Made by a program: the position numbers and the translations under genes. This document shows, one piece after another, positions 58,681-64,000 of a stretch of DNA of 64,000 bases. A model generated the notes under the pieces. That model worked only from the letters and a program-made list of their open reading frames with translations. It was not told the DNA's origin and did not search any database. Every line of letters begins with the position of its first letter. Positions within the stretch are counted from its first letter, which is position 1. The stretch comes from Letharia columbiana (lineage: Eukaryota; Ascomycota; Lecanoromycetes; Lecanorales; Parmeliaceae): assembly GCF_014066305.1 (NCBI RefSeq), contig NW_023501057.1, positions 620,001-684,000 on the forward strand, written 5' to 3'.

Positions 58681-60828
58681 CGATATGATTGGCCCCCGAA
58701 GCGAGGCACGAGTGTAGGGCTGGCCATAGGTACCCCGGCTAGCCGTGAGTCTGAATTACTACTAGCTAGAGAAGTCACTTCTTTTCCCCAAAACAGGATC
58801 TGATGCTCATCCATCGGGCCAATGGGAAAAAGAAGACGGTTTCAATGCGGTAATTGATCGGCGAACGCTCGGGTTTGCTACACCCTTTTTCCCACGTAGA
58901 ACAAGCGAGACCCTCTGATATTATTCCACTCCGGCAGTACAGCTTACTACCAACCCATCGACTCTCCATCTGCCTTTTGGCCTACATTACCATGCTTGAC
59001 CCTCTTCCCTTACCCCCCCCCCCCCCATTTCCTTGAACAACTCAAGCCTATGTGACCATTCTTCATCTCTCCAGCTAAGTCCACAGTCTCTGACCAGCCA
59101 CGATTCACGATGAAAGTCTTTTTCTCCCTATCCCTTCTTTTCCTTCTTCAGAATCCTGCTTGCTTCCTCGTCACTTGTGCTCCGGTATCCATTGAACATC
59201 ACGAACTGCCCGCTACCAGTACAGCAAAAGGCTCATGCAATCTTCACATACCTATCTCGTTACGATTTGTGCTGGAGGGGGAAGACATCTTCTACGCAGG
59301 AACCTTTCTATCCTCGAGTCATGCTTGACAGAGCTATGGCGGCCCAGATGAGCCAAGAGCAAGCAATCGAGTCACTCCTAAATGCAGCGCCTCGGTCAGC
59401 CACTGTTCTTTCGGCCTTGTCGGTGCAGCAGGAGGACAAATGTCCAGCGATGACGACCAAACCATCCTTGCATTCACGGACTCTTTTAGTATGTGTGTAC
59501 AGGACACTCAAGGTCGTCATGACAAGCTTGCGATGCAGGGTAGGAAGCGTAATGGCGATGTTTGATTGGATAGGCTCTTCCGACGACGGCCTGATTGTCA
59601 CAGGATTGATCCTGTCAATGATAATGCAGATCATGTTGGTATATTGGATTTGGATGGATGCCAGAGCGGTATGTATCCGGAAGCCAACCGACCGGATCCA
59701 AGCATGTACACTAACACATTCATTCTTCGCAAGTTGGAGCACGAGGAAATGGATAGCTTTCAATAACCGTCAGACTCTAGGGTCAAGAAGATCTTTGCAA
59801 AGGAAGGAAATTGGATGACTCTCCACCGGATTCTCCGACGCAGTACACACCGAGACGACCTGGGAGAATGTGCCAGTCCAAGGATGAGGCCTTGGCGCAA
59901 ACAGGTATGATCATTATGGATGTTGCAGCGACGTCTTGACCTCGGGATGAAGCCATCGACGGTTCCAATCTTACCTTCATTCATTCATTGGAAAGGGCAG
60001 AGGTTCTAGTTCAAATAAGAATCTTCAAAGAAACATACTAGCCGATGCCGACCTTTGAGTTCTGCTTGGTCTGGCAACATCAGTACCACTTTCCAGAGAC
60101 CTTGACAGCTAGGTACCACAACTGCCGAGAATCCCTCGAGTCTCCGTAAAGACTAGAGACTGTATGAATGCTGCTTAGGTCAATGTATTCACTAAAATAC
60201 TAGTGATTACGTCGAAATCTTAATATACGTACTTGATAAGTATTTTTATGACCGGAAGATTATCACGACAGCAGCTAACATGAAATACAGTACCAACGGT
60301 AAGTTTGCTCAACGGGTAATGAATGGAAAAGGGTTTTTGGGGTCTAGGCCTGATCGCCGGGACGCCACTCCTGTTGGATGGAGGAGCGAGAGGGGATCTT
60401 GCCAATCGCCATGCTAGGTTTTAAGGTATGGAGACTAGTGATACTGTAATGCCGTGATCCGCTGCGGAGCAACACTCCGCTTCCTGTTTTGAATTTCGTC
60501 TTCAGATGCTTTCGTCAACTCTTTAACTACTTGACCATTCTCACTATCCGGGACAGATACAGTACTGATAGAAGGTCGTACAGTATTCTCGCATCCATGC
60601 CATTAACATTTATGCCATCGCAAGCGCCAATAGGACCTGTCCCACTCAAGCTTCAACAGCTGTTGTCTTCCCTGTCATGTTTCGCAAGCGGTACGCATAT
60701 TAACCTTTTCCCTATCAACATCCAGGATGTGGCGTCGGCAAGCAGACAATCGTCGTTGATGTGATGCACAAATAGAAAATGACAGAACTTCCATAGGCGG
60801 AGCTCCAAGAAGCTGGACATCGAACTCT
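58681..60828. other. Region with no confident gene
   Basis: Ordinary composition. A short frame at 59110-59328 begins MKVFFSLSLLFLLQNPACFL, a good signal peptide, but its 72-codon product has no conserved look. Two other overlapping frames to about 59820 carry fragments (DRLFRRRPDCHRIDP, SFFASWSTRKWIAF) in different registers, so this may be a decayed or intron-rich secreted-protein gene. A C-run interrupts at 59010-59025. I assign nothing here. Confidence 0.35.
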
Positions 60829-62917
60829 ATGCCAGATTCAGGGAGAACCACCCTGATGTTAGCCCCGGAACTTTCCGTACCCATCCACCTATCAGTCACC
60901 GAGTCCGAACGCATCATCAGGTCCAGACGTAAAGAGGAGGCGTAAGTAATCTTCTCACCACCAACACAGTTTCTCCCAATGTACTTGCGCTACTCGAGCG
61001 ATTTGCTGGATTGACATCGTGACTTGCAGTGATGCACAACATGATGACACAACTGTCGCACCGATATCTAGAGTCCCGTGGCTTTCCCTCGAAAATGTTG
61101 TCTCTGTCGCACCGACGCCATTCATGACAGATGAACCAGCCTTGAGACGACCACTGGTTGCTCAACGACAACAAGTCGAAGAATGTAATCAACCAACAGT
61201 CGTAGGGTCGAGTCAACCACTATCCCCCGCCACTGAGCACGATATGTGGTCAGAGTTTATCCTTCCCGAATCTCTGTCCACTTCTGAGGCTATCTGGTCT
61301 TGTGATTTTCAGGACTTCCCATCTCCTCTAACCCCACAAACTTCATTTCCGGACACATTATCTTCTGCCTCGCCAGATCTTCAGCCTCTGTCACCTCTTG
61401 CGTGTGAAGATGTCGCTAGTCCAGATTGCGTGGACGTCGTCGAGTCACATGAACCTGAGATCGTGGACAGCTTCTACCAAAAAATTGGGAGTACTGGGTC
61501 AGCCTTATCAGTGCAGCCCTCAAACGAGTGGGTGTTTGGATTCAGGTTCCTCAGCATGATCAACATCCACTGACATGATGACCCAAGGGCTCGCTTTTGC
61601 CACAAACTTCACGCACCCCCTGCTTTGATGCTAAAGGGATCTGGTGAAAGCCCCGTGACTTATTTAAATAAAGGCTCACATTATTCCATTTCAGTCGAAG
61701 ATACGTTGCGTGCTGGACCCGACCCTGGAGAGGTAGAAAAAAAATACGTGGACCCTCACGAATCTGATCATCCGGACCACGGGGCGAATTCTCAGGTTGT
61801 TCACTCTGATGGCTTCTCGTTGATGTGGAGCGCAGACCACAGTGACATGAGACAATTTTCAATTGCATTTCGACTAAATTTCCGGTCAACGGACTTTAGT
61901 CACTGCAAAGGAGTCATGGGGGTTGCAATGCAACTCTGCAGTAAAACCGAAGAGATATCGACCACTTCAGTACAGTCTCTCAGACCGAATCTCGAGATGA
62001 GCTTTTGCAGGATCAAGTCATTCAGGAGTCATGGTGCAGAGCGCAAGAATGCCAACGATATGGCTATTGGGGAAAAACGAATCAGAAGACTGAAGCAGCA
62101 ATTAGCGCAATCGCAGACACGCCAGACACCAAAAGACAAGAGACTTGGCAGGGATAAAAGCAAGACGCTGAGACCCTCAGGAGCACGAAGAAATCATGAG
62201 GATGGCATACTTTGTAAGATCAAGATCTTGCAACAGAACTGCACTTCAACCCCGCCGTACACACTCCTCGACCAACAAGGAAAGAAACAGCAAGACTGTG
62301 ACTGGCCCCCGTTAGGGCACAAGGACAAACCTCCAGAATCGCCTGAGACTGGGCCGGCGTCCTCATCTTCGGCTTCACGAAGCGCGTTGATGCCGATAAC
62401 CTCGAGACCAAAACACTCGATGTTGTCGTCACAGCCGACTCAGCTTCCTACTCCACCAAGGTATGATGAGTCGCAGCAAAGGACGTCGACACGAGATCTT
62501 CCAGAAGGGACCAGGAACAGATCAACAAGGCCCGGGGGAGTCAAAATTGCTTTGTTTTACATACGTCCAGTCGGTTTCAAACACGTAACCCAGATTGACC
62601 ATTACATAACAGTATACCTTTTCGAGCGCACATCTTGTGATCTTACCAGGAAAATCGCGGAAGCAGTCTCGATTGATCCCGGGGAGGTGGGGCAGACAAC
62701 ATGGTCTACTGTCGAAGGTCTGACCATCCTAGTCGACGCCGACGTAGTCGCAAATATGATGGAGGGCCAGGAAATGCAGATCGAAGCGAAAAGCATCGCA
62801 ACCAGGTCCGATTCTGGAAGACAGTTGAGCTGTGACTCTGCAGATGAGGTATATTCTTGTGAGCATGGAGTCAGGCAATGTACTCGAGAGCTACTTGAAT
62901 TCAACCTCGTGTTTTGA
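60829..62917 (+). CDS. CP2/grainyhead-family transcription factor, with an apparently shortened DNA-binding domain
   Basis: Proposed exons are 60829-60941, 61030-61545 and 61588-62917, about 652 residues. Introns are GTAAGT...TTGCAG (88 bp) and a short 42-bp one (GTTCCT...CCAAG) with branch site CACTGAC. CP2 signatures follow: FCHKLHAPPALMLKGSGESP, VTYLNKGSHYSISVEDT, NFRSTDFSHCKGVMGVAMQL, FCRIKSFRSHGAERKNANDM and KKRIRRLKQQLAQ-like sequence. The C-terminal oligomerisation part has ITVYLFERTSCDLTRKIAEA, GLTILVDADVVANMMEGQEM. In fungal relatives I expect some 40-45 residues between VEDT and YVDP (a YRTYIRI...W-LWKEGRG block); here only LRAGPDPGEVEKK stands there. The first ATG and the acidic Ser/Pro-rich N-terminus are less certain. 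It is a nuclear DNA-binding protein by family; binding may be impaired. Confidence 0.7.
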
Positions 62918-63348
62918 TGATCTCATGCGACCGAGCACATTCAACGACAGGGATAGAGATTGAGAGGGACGATCATACCTGTAATTTTAGGATGGCACAA
63001 ACGTGCACTTGGACATTGATTGTTTCAAAAAATGGGGTGGAATAGGTGAGAACATAAAGACGTCCAAAGTTCACATTCGCGGTAAGGAAAATATCCCCAA
63101 TATCATACCCTAAAGTAGAAATCTTGGCACATTTCATCACGGTGCATCACTTGTTGTGGACAGAGAGAATGCTGGATCTGCATTTTCTTCGAGACCAGAG
63201 CGAGGAAGGGAAAAAGTACGTGGAAAGTGCCATGTACGTTGCAAAAATCCAAGGGCTTTGGTACTTAGAAGGACTCTTCGAGCAGCACGATGCCAGGCCC
63301 TCGTTGCAAAGAACGAGCTCGTCCGCCTCCTGAATAAAAGTCCATGAC
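62918..63348. other. Convergent intergenic region
   Basis: Lies between the 3' ends of the CP2 factor and the aquaporin. Frames here are short and unconserved. No other feature seen. Confidence 0.4.
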
Positions 63349-64000
63349 TCATTCACCCTGCTCAGGGTCGACTTCCGATGGATGTGAGGCATCTTGGCCC
63401 GGATTCGCCTCCTCGTAATTGTAGTGCTTTGCAAATCTATAGTATCCTGCAGCAAGGATGGCACCGAAGGCTGGTCCAAGCCAGTATATCCAGTGATATC
63501 CCGGGAAGTTGCGATTTACTGCGCAGGGGCCAAATGATCGGGTGGGGTTTAGGGATCCGCCGGTAAAGTATACCCCTACAAAGGCACCATTAGTGACGAG
63601 AAGGCGGAGATTGCTGAGAGGGGTGGGCAGGGTGAGAACAAGCCCGTAAGTTCAGCAACGAAAAGCGCTAGCCCAATGGCCACTGGCGCCAAGAATGTTG
63701 CCTTGCTCTTCTCTGCCGCCAAGAACAAAACGGTCAAGACCAGTTCTGCGGTCAGGAACATCTCGATGAAGAGGCCTTGAGCTATGGAGGTGCTGTGGCT
63801 AAGGGTCGTGTTCACTGCTAGTGGGCCTGGAAACATGCAGGAGACGAGTCCAGCTGCAACAAGACCGCCGAGCATCTGGGCTGGGACGAGTAGGAGTCCA
63901 CGGGTCCAAGGGAGGGTATTGGATATCATCATTCCGAGCGTTACCTGTATACGCTTCTCAGAATGTGTTGTAAGGGGCCACGATTAAGCAAGTGAATATT
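63349..64000 (-). CDS. Aquaporin (partial, N-terminus beyond the window)
   Basis: MIP-family membrane channel for water or small solutes. I read exons at 63944-63644 and 63575-63349 on the minus strand; 63945-64000 is the end of a further intron (acceptor TATACAG). The visible protein starts VTLGMMISNTLPWTRGLL, just after the expected first NPA box, and includes transmembrane helices (LLLVPAQMLGGLVAAGLVSC, TAELVLTVLFLAAEKSK, APVAIGLALFVAELTG). Then comes TGGSLNPTRSFGPCAVN, in which the second NPA box reads NPT, and WIYWLGPAFGAILAAGYY, followed by a hydrophilic tail ending DPEQGE. The frame-consistent second intron (63576-63643) needs a GC donor (GGGC-TTGT) rather than GT. Everything else looks intact. 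Confidence 0.88.

Noticed and set aside
61019..61573. Treating this frame as a separate gene from the CP2 domain frame
   Set aside because: A branch site and acceptor between them give an in-frame join, and the CP2 start FCHKLHAPP needs upstream sequence.

Overview
The window comes from a filamentous ascomycete (Pezizomycotina). The evidence is short GT-AG introns with CTAAC/CTGAC-type branch sites, fungal gene families (CP2/grainyhead factor, non-reducing polyketide synthase, SesB-type lipase-NACHT-WD40 receptor), and a 30-kb block turned AT-rich by C:G to T:A transitions, the mark of repeat-induced point mutation (RIP). I cannot name the genus.

Layout. 1-4.7 kb is ordinary euchromatin: the 26S proteasome ATPase RPT4 (cut by the left edge), methylthioribose-1-phosphate isomerase and a C2-domain protein, all intact with introns. 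5.2-40.8 kb holds one minus-strand NLR-type receptor gene split in two. Its N-terminal segment is at 40.56-40.80 kb and its body at 5.21-9.46 kb. The 31,095-bp insertion between them (9460-40554) has about 135-bp terminal inverted repeats and a TA target duplication. Joining the flanks restores the reading frame at a Tyr codon. The insertion is a set of nested elements: a Tc1/mariner (IS630-like) element whose RIP-damaged transposase is still readable; inside that transposase, a 27.6-kb insertion flanked by AGATGAG; inside this, a RIP-decayed Ty3/gypsy retrotransposon with 5-bp flanks; and inside that, a young, non-RIPed 1.47-kb LTR element with a perfect AAACT duplication.

41-46 kb has a 530-bp MULE-type miniature element, a cytidine-deaminase-fold gene, a broken fructosamine-kinase-like gene and a small secreted protein. 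47-57 kb is a graveyard of an aromatic polyketide cluster: a transcription-factor fragment joined head-on to a flavin monooxygenase fragment, a second broken monooxygenase, a broken EthD-like gene and a SAT-KS-AT-PT polyketide synthase with stop codons and no ACP. 57-58.7 kb is another AT-rich block. 60.8-64 kb returns to coding DNA: a CP2-family transcription factor that seems to lack part of its DNA-binding domain, and an aquaporin that runs off the right edge.

The genes do not form one working pathway. The window records a gene-rich segment with housekeeping genes at both ends and, between them, loss of an immune-type receptor and a secondary-metabolite cluster through transposition, RIP and small indels.
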